A DNA stretch of 64,000 nt from Macellibacteroides fermentans (GTDB lineage Bacteria > Bacteroidota > Bacteroidia > Bacteroidales > Tannerellaceae), in contig NZ_JACCCY010000001.1 in assembly GCF_013409575.1 (NCBI RefSeq), forward strand, positions 733,501 through 797,500, written 5' to 3'. The notes beneath the pieces are model-generated. The model made no database searches. It saw only the letters and a list, made by a program, of their open reading frames with translations, and was not told the DNA's origin. Each line of letters begins with the position of its first letter. Positions within the stretch are counted from its first letter, which is position 1. Below are positions 43,882 through 53,900 of this stretch, piece by piece. The position numbers and the translations under genes were made by a program.

Positions 43882-45114
43882 ATGTGGAAACAACCTTGGG
43901 GATACGCTGAAGGTGCTGTAATTTGTTCCGGACTGTTCATAACCGGTACAGCCCTTCAGTTTACTACCGGTCCCGTTAATGCAAACCTGTTTCAATATCC
44001 AATCAATCTATTGTTTGGAATATTTTATATGGTTTGTATGATCGTATTGCATTTGAACAAAAAGAAAAGCGCCGCTATCCGATGGCTTTCGGGTATGGAA
44101 GCCAGCATTACATCTATTGTAGCGTTCCTGGTCATGGTGCTCATTATGGGAGTTACCGCCCAGACTCCACAAGGAGCTACAGTTGAAGAAAAGGATTTTC
44201 TCACGAATTTAGGATTCAGACAGCTAACAAACTCTTGGTCGTTTGTACTCATATTTCTTTATATGCTCACGGTGTTGTTGCTTACTACCCTGCGTAAAAC
44301 GCTAAAATACAAGACAGGAAATATCGGTTTTTTGTTAAACCATGCCGGTTTATCCATAGCCTTATGGGGTGCGATCCTGGGTAGCGGCGATCTGCAAAGA
44401 TTACATATGGTTACTCAAACGGGTACTCCGGAGTGGCGGGCTACCGATAGCAAAGGCAATATTACCGAACTTCCGCTGGCTATTCAGCTGGAGAAATTCT
44501 CCATCGAAGAATATCCTCCCAAAGTGATGGTTATAGATAATACGACAGGCATGACACTTCCAAGCGGCAATCCATCCATGCTCGCCATGGAGAATGATTC
44601 ACTTCAGGGAAGGTTGATGGACTGGCAACTTTCAGGGACACAATATTTACCTATGGCTGCCTGGGTTCAGGGAAAGTATGTGCCCTTCCAGAACGAAGGA
44701 GCTACAACTGCGGTCTACGTAAAGGCAAAACAGATAAAAACAGGTATTGTAAAAGAAGGATGGATCAGCTACGGAAGCTTTATGTTTCCACATCAGGCTC
44801 TTGAATTAGATAATCAACACAGTCTGGTAATGCCACCCCTGGAACCTAAACGATATGTTTCGGAAGTCACCATCTTCACTGAAGATGGGAAAAGCATTCC
44901 GGCCACGATCGAAGTAAATAAACCGATCAAGGTGAACGGATGGAAAATATATCAATTAAGCTACGACGAAACTATGGGTAAGTGGAGCAGGACAAGTACT
45001 TTCGAACTGGTGCGCGATCCGTGGTTGCCGGTTGTTTATACAGGGATAACAATGATGCTGCTCGGGGCGGTATATCTGTTTGCGTTTGCTAAAATTGGGA
45101 AAAAGAATATATGA
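43882..45114 (+). CDS. ccsB: Cytochrome c biogenesis protein ResB/CcsB-type
   Basis: 410 aa, inner-membrane half of the system II haem-delivery complex. Three membrane segments lie in the N-terminal 160 residues (about 10-28, 35-55, 72-95, with another near 115-135), then a large periplasmic domain and a final membrane helix (about 380-402, WLPVVYTGITMMLLGAVYLFAF). ATG starts 3 bp after the nrfA stop; its stop overlaps the ccsA ATG as ATGA. It matures the nine haems of NrfH and NrfA. Confidence 0.9.
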   Translation: MWKQPWGYAEGAVICSGLFITGTALQFTTGPVNANLFQYPINLLFGIFYMVCMIVLHLNKKKSAAIRWLSGMEASITSIVAFLVMVLIMGVTAQTPQGATVEEKDFLTNLGFRQLTNSWSFVLIFLYMLTVLLLTTLRKTLKYKTGNIGFLLNHAGLSIALWGAILGSGDLQRLHMVTQTGTPEWRATDSKGNITELPLAIQLEKFSIEEYPPKVMVIDNTTGMTLPSGNPSMLAMENDSLQGRLMDWQLSGTQYLPMAAWVQGKYVPFQNEGATTAVYVKAKQIKTGIVKEGWISYGSFMFPHQALELDNQHSLVMPPLEPKRYVSEVTIFTEDGKSIPATIEVNKPIKVNGWKIYQLSYDETMGKWSRTSTFELVRDPWLPVVYTGITMMLLGAVYLFAFAKIGKKNI

Positions 45115-45896
45115 GTTGGGATGATTTTGTCTGGTTTGTGATTGCCTCCTCCCTGTGCTGGATTGCCGGGGCTGTTGCTGCATTGATGCAAAAAGGTTGG
45201 AAGTTGCCTGTGTTGCTTACCTGCGGAGGTATTCTCCTTTTCTTTCTTTTTATTTTGGGAATGTGGATTTCCCTGGAGCGTCCGCCATTACGTACGATGG
45301 GAGAAACCCGTTTATGGTATTCCTTCTTTCTGCCAGTTGTGGGGGTAATCACCTTTGTGAGATGGAGGTATCGCTGGATACTTTCTTTTAGTACCCTGAT
45401 GGCTATTGTTTTTTGCTTTATAAATCTACTTAAACCGGAGATACATAACAAAACTCTTATGCCGGCACTACAAAGCCCCTGGTTTGCACCACACGTTATT
45501 GTCTATATGTTTGCCTACGCTGTACTGGGAGCAGCCTTTGTTGTAGCTGTTTATCTGCTTTGGAAACAGAAAACAGTAGACTCTACTTCGATGGAAATGT
45601 GTGATAATCTGGTGTACGTTGGCGAAGCTTTTCTTACCATCGGGATGTTGTTTGGAGCAATCTGGGCCAAGGAAGCATGGGGACATTATTGGAGCTGGGA
45701 TCCTAAAGAGACATGGGCTGCCGCTACCTGGTTGGGATACCTTATCTACATACATTACCGAAGTCACCATGCCTCGCGAAATACACCGGCACTGATAATA
45801 CTTATTTTTGCCTTTTTACTGCTTCAAATGTGTTGGTTTGGCATCAATTACCTGCCTGCAGCGCAAGGAAACAGCATTCATGTATATAACATGTGA
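45111..45896 (+). CDS. ccsA: Cytochrome c biogenesis protein CcsA (haem handling)
   Basis: 261 aa multi-spanning membrane protein with the tryptophan-rich WWD-type motif WGHYWSWDPKETWAAATWLGY (near 185-205) that presents haem for attachment to apocytochromes. Conserved His residues lie in FAPHVIVYM (near 126) and IYIHYRSHH. Overlaps ccsB by 4 bp; together they make the CcsBA haem lyase dedicated to the nrf cytochromes. Confidence 0.95.
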   Translation: MSWDDFVWFVIASSLCWIAGAVAALMQKGWKLPVLLTCGGILLFFLFILGMWISLERPPLRTMGETRLWYSFFLPVVGVITFVRWRYRWILSFSTLMAIVFCFINLLKPEIHNKTLMPALQSPWFAPHVIVYMFAYAVLGAAFVVAVYLLWKQKTVDSTSMEMCDNLVYVGEAFLTIGMLFGAIWAKEAWGHYWSWDPKETWAAATWLGYLIYIHYRSHHASRNTPALIILIFAFLLLQMCWFGINYLPAAQGNSIHVYNM

Positions 45897-45905
45897 AACA
45901 ATTAA

Positions 45906-47204
45906 ATGACGCACAAAATGAAAACACCGGTCAAACTCTTTGTTGTATGTGCTCTGTTAGTTACAGGCACAGCTTTGCATGCACAGGAAGAATTCAGTAT
46001 CAGTACACAGATACGCCCGCGGACTGAATACCGGAACGGGACCTTATTCCCCCGTGATGCCGGAGACGGTGCCGTTTTTTTTGTCAACACCCGGGCTCGC
46101 CTTTCCATGGAATATAAGCGGAGCGACCTAATCATGAAGCTTTCCGGCCAGCATGTTGGCGTATGGGGCCAAGACCCGCAAATTGAAAAAGAGGGACGGT
46201 TCATGCTAAACGAAGCTTGGTTGCAGCTACCTTTCGGCAACGGATTTTTCGTTAAAGCGGGTAGGCAACAGCTTTCTTACGACGACGACCGGATCTTAGG
46301 CACATTGGACTGGAACACTTCCGGCAGATGGCACGATGCACTTAAAGTAGGATACGAAAACAAAATACGTTCTGCACACCTGCTTCTCGCCTATAATCAG
46401 AAAATAGAACCATACGCCGGAATGGACTATAGTTATACCGATGCTCAACCCTATAAAACCATGCAGGGACTTTGGTACAAGGAACAAATTGGCAAAAAGT
46501 TCAATATATCGGCCCTGTTCCTTAATCTGGGGCTGGTACCGGGTAGCGCAAGCTCTTCACCTGTAGATGTTAAATATATGCAGACGATGGGTACCAATCT
46601 TAATTTTGTAACATCCGACTGGAACCTTTACGGTACATTTTATTTTCAGACCGGGAAAAATGCACAAAAACAAAAGGTTGAAGCCTGGATGTGGGCTTTA
46701 AAAGCCGACTACAAACTCAACGATACATGGAAACTTACCGTGGGCAGCGATTGGCTTAGCGGCGACAACCACCCAGCGGAGGGGACTTACAAAGCATTCA
46801 ATCCGCTTTACGGAACTCATCACAAATTTTACGGGGCAATGGATTATTACTATGCATCCGGATTTCTTTCCGGTATGGCTCCGGGACTATGGGACAACCA
46901 GCTGGGAGTTTCATTCAAAGCCTCTAAAGATGTGGTGCTTCAGGCAAACTATCACCTATTTTCGTCAACAACAGACCCTAAAGACAGGTGGCTTACCAGC
47001 GATCTGGGCAAAAGTCTGGGCAGCGAACTTGATTTAGCCATCGATTGGCAAATACGTAAAGATGTAAAATTATCGGGAGGATACTCGGTTTATTTCGGAA
47101 CAGCTACCATGGAGATGTATAAAGGAGGCAGTCAGGATTCATGGCAGGACTGGGGATGGGTATCTCTGAATGTAAACCCCAGGGTATTCATATCCAAATG
47201 GTAA
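45906..47204 (+). CDS. Outer-membrane beta-barrel of the alginate-export type, in the nrf operon
   Basis: 432 aa (428 from the ATG at 45918; both starts are possible). Signal peptide ends at LHAQ. The barrel has strands such as FSISTQIRPRTEYRNG, LIMKLSGQHVGVWG and KAGRQQLSYDDDRILG, the last being a hallmark of the alginate_exp family. Start lies 9 bp after ccsA, so it is co-transcribed. The family name comes from Pseudomonas AlgE; here a porin for nitrite entry or ammonium exit is more likely. Followed by a strong terminator. Confidence 0.87.
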   Translation: MTHKMKTPVKLFVVCALLVTGTALHAQEEFSISTQIRPRTEYRNGTLFPRDAGDGAVFFVNTRARLSMEYKRSDLIMKLSGQHVGVWGQDPQIEKEGRFMLNEAWLQLPFGNGFFVKAGRQQLSYDDDRILGTLDWNTSGRWHDALKVGYENKIRSAHLLLAYNQKIEPYAGMDYSYTDAQPYKTMQGLWYKEQIGKKFNISALFLNLGLVPGSASSSPVDVKYMQTMGTNLNFVTSDWNLYGTFYFQTGKNAQKQKVEAWMWALKADYKLNDTWKLTVGSDWLSGDNHPAEGTYKAFNPLYGTHHKFYGAMDYYYASGFLSGMAPGLWDNQLGVSFKASKDVVLQANYHLFSSTTDPKDRWLTSDLGKSLGSELDLAIDWQIRKDVKLSGGYSVYFGTATMEMYKGGSQDSWQDWGWVSLNVNPRVFISKW

Positions 47205-47235
47205 AAACAGTAACAAACACATAATAGCAAACAAA

Positions 47236-47266
47236 AACGGGTATCTACTATTTATAGATACCCGTT
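47236..47266. terminator. Bidirectional terminator of the nrf operon and rluA-type gene
   Basis: AACGGGTATCTA and TAGATACCCGTT, perfect 12-bp stem, 7-nt loop, T/A-rich on both sides. Confidence 0.88.
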
Positions 47267-47271
47267 ATTTA

Positions 47272-47949
47272 TTAAATCAACGAAGCTGTTATTCCTTTCC
47301 ACAGAGAGTCATCCGGAACCGATGCCACTATTTCTACCGGCTCTTTGGAGACCGGATGAATAAATTGGGCTTTGCGTGCATGAAGACTAATCCCGCCATC
47401 CTTATTGGAACGTTCAGATCCGTACTTTAAATCGCCTTTAATAGGACAACCCATTTTAGCCAGCTGACACCGTATCTGATGATGTCTGCCTGTTTTAAGG
47501 TCGACTTCCAGCAAGTAGTAATTATCCGATCGTGCGAGCAGCTTATAATGTAAGATAGCCTTTTTGGAATTGGGCTTTTCTTCCGTATAAGCATAGCTTT
47601 TGTTTTGCTTTTCGTTCCTTACCAACCAGTGTTCCAACGTACTCTCTTCTGTAGGGGGACTATTTTTCACAATGGCCCAATAGGTCTTTTTAATATCCCC
47701 GGTACGAAACATCTCGTTTAAACGGGCAAGCGCCTTACTGGTCTTGGCAAACAATACCAATCCCGAAACCGGACGATCCAGACGATGTGCCACACCAACA
47801 AAGACATTTCCCGGTTTGGCATACTTCTCCTTCAACCAAGCCTTTAATATCTCCGAGAGTGGAGTATCACCGGTTTTATCGCCTTGAACAATTTCCCTGC
47901 AGGTCTTATTTACAGCAATCAGATGATTATCTTCGTAGATAACTTCCAT
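47272..47949 (-). CDS. RluA-family pseudouridine synthase
   Basis: 225 aa. Catalytic Asp in the motif HRLDRPVSGLVLFAKTSKAL (near residue 56), and the KTGRHHQIRCQLAKMGCPIKGD block further on. No S4 domain is present, which points to the RluA/TruC-like short forms acting on rRNA or tRNA. The ATG lies 1 bp after the fabG stop, so it is translationally coupled to a lipid gene cluster. Confidence 0.92.
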   Translation of the reverse strand: MEVIYEDNHLIAVNKTCREIVQGDKTGDTPLSEILKAWLKEKYAKPGNVFVGVAHRLDRPVSGLVLFAKTSKALARLNEMFRTGDIKKTYWAIVKNSPPTEESTLEHWLVRNEKQNKSYAYTEEKPNSKKAILHYKLLARSDNYYLLEVDLKTGRHHQIRCQLAKMGCPIKGDLKYGSERSNKDGGISLHARKAQFIHPVSKEPVEIVASVPDDSLWKGITASLI

Positions 47950-47950
47950 A

Positions 47951-48697
47951 TTACATATTCATTCCACCACAAACATGGATCACCTGACCACTTACGTAAG
48001 AAGATAAGTCGGATGCCAGGAAGGTAGCAACTTTAGCCACATCTTCCGGAGTACCGCCACGACGAAGCGGAATATTCTTTGCCCATTCGGCCTTTACCTC
48101 TTCGGTAAGTACAGCGGTCATCTCTGTAATGATAAATCCCGGAGCGATACAATTGGCACGGATTCCACGAGAACCTACCTCTTTGGCAATACTCTTGGCC
48201 AAACCGATCATACCGGCTTTAGAGGCCGAATAATTACACTGTCCGGCATTTCCGGAAACACCCACGACAGAGCTCATATTAATAATGCTGCCACTTTTTT
48301 GTTTCATCATTACAGGAGTGATGGCATGTACAAAGTTGAAAGCCGACTTCAGGTTTACGTTAATAACCATATCCCATTGTTGCTCTGTCATACGCATCAT
48401 CAAACCATCACGAGTAATACCGGCATTGTTAACCAACACATCTACACGTCCGAAATCTTTAACAATCTGGTCAACCACATTGTGCGTATCTTCATAATTG
48501 GCAGCGTTAGAAGCATAAGCCTTCACTTTAACGCCCATAGCTGCTATCTCTTTTTCTGTTGCCAGAGCATTGTCGTCAATAGCCAAATCTGTAAAAGCAA
48601 CGGAAGCTCCTTCTGCTGCAAACTTTAATGCAATCGCCTTACCGATACCACGGGCAGCCCCAGTTACGATAGCTACTTTTCCTTCCAATAATTTCAT
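47951..48697 (-). CDS. fabG: 3-oxoacyl-[ACP] reductase (SDR)
   Basis: 248 aa short-chain dehydrogenase. NADPH-binding TGAARGIG (12-19), NAGITRDGLM after the central strand, catalytic Ser143, Tyr156 and Lys160 (YSASK), and a FabG-type C-terminus YVSGQVIHVCGGMNM. It reduces the beta-keto group in fatty-acid elongation. It lies 19 bp after the KASIII gene in the tetR-KASIII-fabG-rluA unit. It may be the housekeeping FabG or act on the product of its neighbour. Confidence 0.95.
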   Translation of the reverse strand: MKLLEGKVAIVTGAARGIGKAIALKFAAEGASVAFTDLAIDDNALATEKEIAAMGVKVKAYASNAANYEDTHNVVDQIVKDFGRVDVLVNNAGITRDGLMMRMTEQQWDMVINVNLKSAFNFVHAITPVMMKQKSGSIINMSSVVGVSGNAGQCNYSASKAGMIGLAKSIAKEVGSRGIRANCIAPGFIITEMTAVLTEEVKAEWAKNIPLRRGGTPEDVAKVATFLASDLSSYVSGQVIHVCGGMNM

Positions 48698-48716
48698 AAC
48701 ATTTATATTTATATGT

Positions 48717-49661
48717 TTAACACTTTATCAAACAAGAACCGGCAGAATAACCTCCACCAAAAACAGTAAGCACAATCAGATCTCCTTCTTTATAAATTGA
48801 ATCATTTTGAGCAAACACCAATGCAGAGCTTACCGAACCGGTATTTCCCAACTCTTCGATATTTGAAAGGATTTTCTCTTCCGGAATCTCCAGCTGACGC
48901 GCTATATTAGACATGATACGCATATTGGCCTGATGTCCTATAAAATAGGTAAGATCGTTCACCGTATAGCCATTCCGATCTAAAAGATAGAGCGCATTTT
49001 TAGGCATATAGGTACAGGCTTGAATGAACACATCCTTTCCGTGGGGCATCGAGATTCCACCATCGTAGGGACGGAGCATCACCCCTTCGGGTCCGTTACT
49101 GATATGTCCCAATCCTTCGGTATATATTTCCAAAATTTTTGGTTCCTTACCGGTAACAGGCTCTTTAGAAATAAAAAAAGCGGCAGCGGCATCACCCCAC
49201 AGATGTCCCGCTTTGGGATCATGCTCATTGCTGTAAGCCGAATTTTTATCGCCCGATATAATCAATGCTTTCGTTGCTTTTCCCATTGCGAAATATCCTT
49301 CCACCACTTCCAAGGCATTAACAAAAGAAGAACAGGCAGACGAAAGATACAATGCTTTCGCATTTTGTATGTTGTATTTCTGCTGTGCCACATGAGCTGC
49401 TGTTGCCACTGTATCGTAGGGAGAATAGGATGCTGATATAATGAGATCGACTTCCGTGATATCATAGGGTAATTTTGGCAAAGCATTTTCAATTGCTTCT
49501 AGGCCCATGGTCGTAACATTCTCTTCAGGTTTTGCCTTCGATCTAGTTAGTATACCCGTACGTTGAAATATCCACTCACTTGTCAATCCGTTAACCTTAT
49601 AAAAATATGAATTATCCACCCTCTCTTCGGGCACATAAAACCCTGTTGCATTAATAAACAT
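48717..49661 (-). CDS. FabH-like 3-oxoacyl-[ACP] synthase III
   Basis: 314 aa thiolase-fold condensing enzyme with the KASIII triad Cys110 (YLSSACSSFVNAL), His243 (IGHQANMRI) and Asn273 (NTGSVSSAL). It joins an acyl-CoA starter to malonyl-ACP. The sequence differs from the main FabH form (e.g. ends GGGYSAGSCLIKC), so it may be an alternative starter or specialised-lipid enzyme. It lies 5 bp after the TetR-type gene and 19 bp before fabG. Confidence 0.92.
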   Translation of the reverse strand: MFINATGFYVPEERVDNSYFYKVNGLTSEWIFQRTGILTRSKAKPEENVTTMGLEAIENALPKLPYDITEVDLIISASYSPYDTVATAAHVAQQKYNIQNAKALYLSSACSSFVNALEVVEGYFAMGKATKALIISGDKNSAYSNEHDPKAGHLWGDAAAAFFISKEPVTGKEPKILEIYTEGLGHISNGPEGVMLRPYDGGISMPHGKDVFIQACTYMPKNALYLLDRNGYTVNDLTYFIGHQANMRIMSNIARQLEIPEEKILSNIEELGNTGSVSSALVFAQNDSIYKEGDLIVLTVFGGGYSAGSCLIKC

Positions 49662-49666
49662 GTTTT

Positions 49667-50278
49667 CTAATTTTTCTTTATCTTGATTCCGTTGAATATC
49701 AAATTCATCACATTGTCTTTTCTTTGCAGACGTTGTGATACATTGTCGCCCATCAATCCTCTGATATAGGGTACTTCCAGACCTTTAAAAGCATGATGCA
49801 GTACAACTGCAGTAATATGTGTATCCGGCATCTCAAAAATTCCCTGAGCTACACCTTCGTTAAGAATTCCTTCAATTATTTCTGTTTCACGGATGTCAAA
49901 ATTCTTCCGGACCTTCTCCACTCTCCAGATGTCACGAAAGAATGTGGCCTTTAGCGTTCCATTACGGAATACCAAAGCCTTAATAGCATCCAGGCGTGTA
50001 TAAATAAAGGTGATAATCTTTTCATCCGCCGGCATATCTTTACTGGCTACGCTAAGCAGCGTTTTATACAATGAATCCAACTCGGACTCAACCACAGCCA
50101 TATAAATCTCATTTTTGCTCTTAAAATAGGTGTATAGCGTACGCCTTCCCTTGCGGGAAGCCTGTGCAATATCATTCATGGTTGTATTATCCACCCCAGA
50201 GCGAGCAAACAATTGTCTGGCCACATCCACTAACATGTCACGTGTTTTTGAAACTGTAATAGGCATCGTATTGCACAT
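49667..50278 (-). CDS. TetR/AcrR-family transcription regulator
   Basis: About 203 aa; start placed at the ATG at 50278, though the next ATG (50266, MPITVSKTRD) is equally likely. A longer frame to 50308 runs over the promoter area, which holds TACTTTG near 50292-50298. N-terminal HTH (LFARSGVDNTTMNDIAQASR, then RRTLYTYFKSKNEIYMAVVE); the C-terminal ligand domain is variable. As the first gene of the tetR-KASIII-fabG-rluA unit it most likely represses its own operon in response to a lipid signal. Confidence 0.9.
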   Translation of the reverse strand: MCNTMPITVSKTRDMLVDVARQLFARSGVDNTTMNDIAQASRKGRRTLYTYFKSKNEIYMAVVESELDSLYKTLLSVASKDMPADEKIITFIYTRLDAIKALVFRNGTLKATFFRDIWRVEKVRKNFDIRETEIIEGILNEGVAQGIFEMPDTHITAVVLHHAFKGLEVPYIRGLMGDNVSQRLQRKDNVMNLIFNGIKIKKN

Positions 50279-50353
50279 TTTGATTGAAACTGTGCGCAAA
50301 GTACTCAAAAAAGATTGTATCTACCAAGTATATTAAAAAAAAGTTGCAATTAA

Positions 50354-50384
50354 TTTGTTTTATAAAGATTATTCCCTACCTTTG
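50354..50384 (+). promoter_or_regulatory. Promoter of the initiator tRNA gene
   Basis: -33 TTTG at 50354-50357, 19-nt gap, -7 TACCTTTG at 50377-50384; textbook Bacteroides promoter, about 28 bp before the tRNA. Confidence 0.8.
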
Positions 50385-50412
50385 CACTCGTTATCAAATA
50401 ACAAACATATAT

Positions 50413-50484
<72 letters not shown>

Positions 50485-50490
50485 CAATAG

Positions 50491-50526
50491 AAAAAGGTCC
50501 TTCATAAATTTGAAGAACCTTTTTTT
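50491..50526 (+). terminator. Terminator after the tRNA
   Basis: AAAAAGGTCCTTCA and TGAAGAACCTTTTTT pair with one mismatch, 6-nt loop, T-run. Confidence 0.8.
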
Positions 50527-50606
50527 GTATCTGATAGCAAATCTATGCTCACCCCCGCCCATAATCAACACAACCAGTTTAATTATTTTACAAAAATATC
50601 CTTCAC

Positions 50607-50655
50607 ATCCTTCACTTTTTATTTCACTTTTTGAATTATCCTTCACTTTTTATTT
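50607..50655. repeat. 18-bp direct repeat, two copies
   Basis: ATCCTTCACTTTTTATTT occurs at 50607-50624 and 50638-50655, exact copies 31 bp apart; a shorter CTTCAC copy precedes the first. Confidence 0.8.
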
Positions 50656-50780
50656 ATTATTGCATTCATCCGGCGTAAACAATTATCGATCTCAGCAAAA
50701 GTTATATAGCACCAACTATTTACAAGACTACGGTGAACTTTTCTTTTCATAACTACAATCTATTTTTTTCATCGTTATAC

Positions 50781-50878
50781 ACTATTCGTTTGTCATATGT
50801 TGAATGCAAGGTATCCAGCTGTCTACTTTGCATTCAACATATGACAAACGCAAAGGACACAGCTGACAAACGAATAGT
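50781..50878. repeat. Nested inverted repeats with two alternative stems
   Basis: A perfect 23-bp inverted repeat (50787-50809 with 50828-50850, 18-nt loop containing CAGCTG). The outer left arm 50781-50795 also pairs perfectly (15 bp) with 50864-50878. The two stems compete for the left arm because TGACAAACG is present twice on the right (50842-50850 and 50864-50872). Could be a small MITE-like element, an RNA switch or a protein-binding cruciform. Confidence 0.85.
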
Positions 50879-50911
50879 TCTTCGTATTGAAAAAAATAAA
50901 AGTATTAAATG

Positions 50912-50951
50912 AAAAAAGCACTGCTTCCTATTCAAATCGGTAGCAGTGCTT
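50912..50951 (-). terminator. metH terminator
   Basis: AAGCACTGCT (50916-50925) and AGCAGTGCTT (50942-50951), 10-bp stem, 16-nt loop; the minus strand then reads TTTTTTC. Confidence 0.82.
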
Positions 50952-50993
50952 ATATTCTTTTCAATCTTACTGTTATATGTCTTTACAACCCTA

Positions 50994-53900
50994 TTACATC
51001 TGATTAAAATTACGTCCCAACATTTTACGAATTTCCATTTCGTTTAATCCTCTTCGTGCAGCGTAATCGTCCACTTGTTCTTTGTCTATACTTCCAATCT
51101 GGAAATAATTAGATTCCGGGTGAGCAAAAAACAATCCACTAACCGTAGCGGTAGGGGCCATGGCTCCATTTTCTGTGAGCTTCACTCCTATTTGCGACAT
51201 GTTAAGAAGTTCATCCAACGTGAAATTCTGCAGCTGATCCGGTAACGACGGATAACCGATAGCCGGTCGGATGCCCTGATACTTCACTCTGTATAAATCG
51301 GCCATTGTGAATGATTCGTCGGCTGCATAGCCCCAATATTCCTTGCGTACCTTTTCATGCAGGTATTCGGTGGCCGCTTCTGCCATACGATCGGTCAGCG
51401 TCTGCAAAAGCATGGCTTTGTAGGTATCACCCTCTTCTTCATACTTATTTTGCAAATAATCGGCACCGGCACCGGCGGTAACTACAAATGCTCCGATATA
51501 ATCTGTTCTTCCTTCGGCAGCAGGCATAATATAATCGGCCAATGATTTATATATTTCATCTTCACGTTTAACCTGCTGACGGAGCATCGGGAACTTTACA
51601 CCATCAATCAGCACAGAATCTCCTTCGCTGTTTGCCGGGAAAAATCCATAAACCGCTTTAACAAACTCGGCTTTCATCTCTACAAGCTTATCAAGCATCC
51701 GGACAGCATCTTTATATAACTGCATGGCTTCGGCCGCTTTGGCTCTGTCGGCTTCAGGGAAATCTGCCAACCAGGAAGCCCGGCAGGCATCACAACCATG
51801 TAATTTCGTAATTTCAGAAAAACGTCCGTTCAATCTCCATGCACTGAAGAAAAAGGTCCAGTGGATATATGGAACAATCTCCTCCACCGGAATATAGGGT
51901 AATACGTGTACTCCTTTTTGATTCGGCACAAAAGGTTCATACGATTTCCAATCAATTGGAATATGCTTTTCCCTTGCTTCTCTCAGCGGAACAAGCACCT
52001 CCTTTTTGGCAGCAAAAGACTGTCGTAACGCTTCGTAATCACTATATAATTGAGTTACAAACTCGTCCCTCGAATCCTTATTGGTAAATTTAGAGGCAAT
52101 AATGGGATTTTGTGATGCATCCAACACATGTATCACCGGGTGACTGTAATGTGGCGCAATCTTCAAGGCTGTGTGAAGTCTGGATGTAGTAGCACCACCC
52201 ACCATCATCGGGATCGACAAACCGGCTTTCTCCATTTCGGAAGCCACATGAGCCATCTCTTCAAGTGAAGGGGTGATAAGTCCGCTTAAACAAACAAAAT
52301 CCGGCTGCTCTTCTATTGCTTTCTTTATAATAACATCGGCAGGCACCATCACACCCAGGTCAATCACTTCGTAATTGTTGCATGCAAGTACAATAGATAC
52401 AATATTTTTTCCAATATCATGCACATCACCCTTCACCGTGGCAAACACCACTTTTCCGGCCTTGGTAGCACCGCCGGCCACCTTCTCCGATTCGATGGCA
52501 GGCTGCAGGATTGCAACAGCCTTCTTCATGGTTCGGGCTGTTTTCACAACTTGCGGCAAGAACATTTTACCGGCACCAAAGAGATCTCCTACGATATTCA
52601 TCCCTTTCATAAGAGGTCCGTCAATGATATCGACCGCTTTAGGATAAGCTGTCAGCGCCTCTTCCAGATCGGCTTCCAGATGATCGCCAATTCCTTTAAC
52701 CAACGCGTGGACCAGACGGTCTTCCAATGTACCCTCCCGCCAAGCTTCGTGTTTGTCTTCCGTCGCACCCTCTTTCTCAACCTTCAGATTCTGAACAAAA
52801 TTGATCAGCTCTTCCATGGCTTCGGGGCGGCGGTTCAGAATAGCATCTTCAGCCAATGTGCGGAAGCCAGGTTCGATATCGTCGTAACTTACGGCCTCCG
52901 ACGCATTCACAATACCCATATCCATCCCTTTTCCAATGGCATGATACAGGAAGATGGCATGCATTGCCTCTCGCACATAATTATTTCCTCTGAAAGAAAA
53001 CGACAAATTGCTTATACCGCCACTTACTCTGGCTCCGGGCAGATTCTTCTTGATCCACTCCACTGCCTGAATAAAAGCAAGACCATATCCGTTGTGCTCT
53101 TCCATACCGGTAGCGATAGCCAGCACATTCGGATCAAATATTATATCATGAGGGTTAAAGTCAAGCTTATCCACCAACAGGCGGTAAGCCCTGTTACATA
53201 CCTCAATTTTACGCTCGAAAGTATCTGCCTGTCCGGTCTCATCAAAAGCCATAACCACAGCGGCAGCACCTAATTGTTTAACACGCTGGGCATGTGAAAG
53301 GAATTCGGCTTCTCCTTCCTTAAGACTGATTGAATTAACAATACTCTTGCCCTGAACACACTGCAACCCTTTTTCCAAAACCTCCCATTTAGAAGAGTCT
53401 ATCATTACAGGTACTTTGGCAATATCCGGTTCGGCGGCAATCAGATTCAGGAATGTGGTCATCTCCTTTACGGCATCCAACATTCCATCATCCATATTTA
53501 CGTCAATTATCTGGGCGCCATCTTCTACCTGCTTACGTGCAATAGTAAGAGCCTCTTCGTAGTTTCCCTCTTTAATAAGACGTAAGAATTTACGGGAGCC
53601 GGCAACATTACAGCGTTCGCCGATATTCACAAAATTATTCTCCGGTTTTACTTCCAACAGTTCCAAACCGGATAACCACAGGCAATCCGGTTTGGGTGCT
53701 GGTTTTCGGGGCTTGGCACCCTTTACCAGTTCCGGATAACGGGCGATATGCGCAGGAGTAGTACCACAGCATCCGCCAATTATATTTATTAGCTGTTCAT
53801 CCACAAAGGGTTTGATGTGTCCAGCCATCGTTTCGGGAGTTTCATCGTATTCACCCAAGCTATTTGGCAAACCCGCATTAGGATAAGCACTTACATAACA

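Larger units (their letters stand above)
50527..50911. other. Gene-free stretch with repeats
   Basis: No convincing coding frame on either strand. It holds an 18-bp direct repeat (50607-50624 and 50638-50655) and the inverted-repeat structure at 50781-50878. The bases are A/T-rich and homopolymer-rich. It may be remnant mobile DNA next to the tRNA, but no integrase or matching att repeat is seen. Confidence 0.6.

Noticed and set aside
52419..53273. 284-codon plus-strand frame opposite metH
   Set aside because: Entirely antisense to the strongly conserved metH frame; the translation is low in family-like patterns and has no start context.
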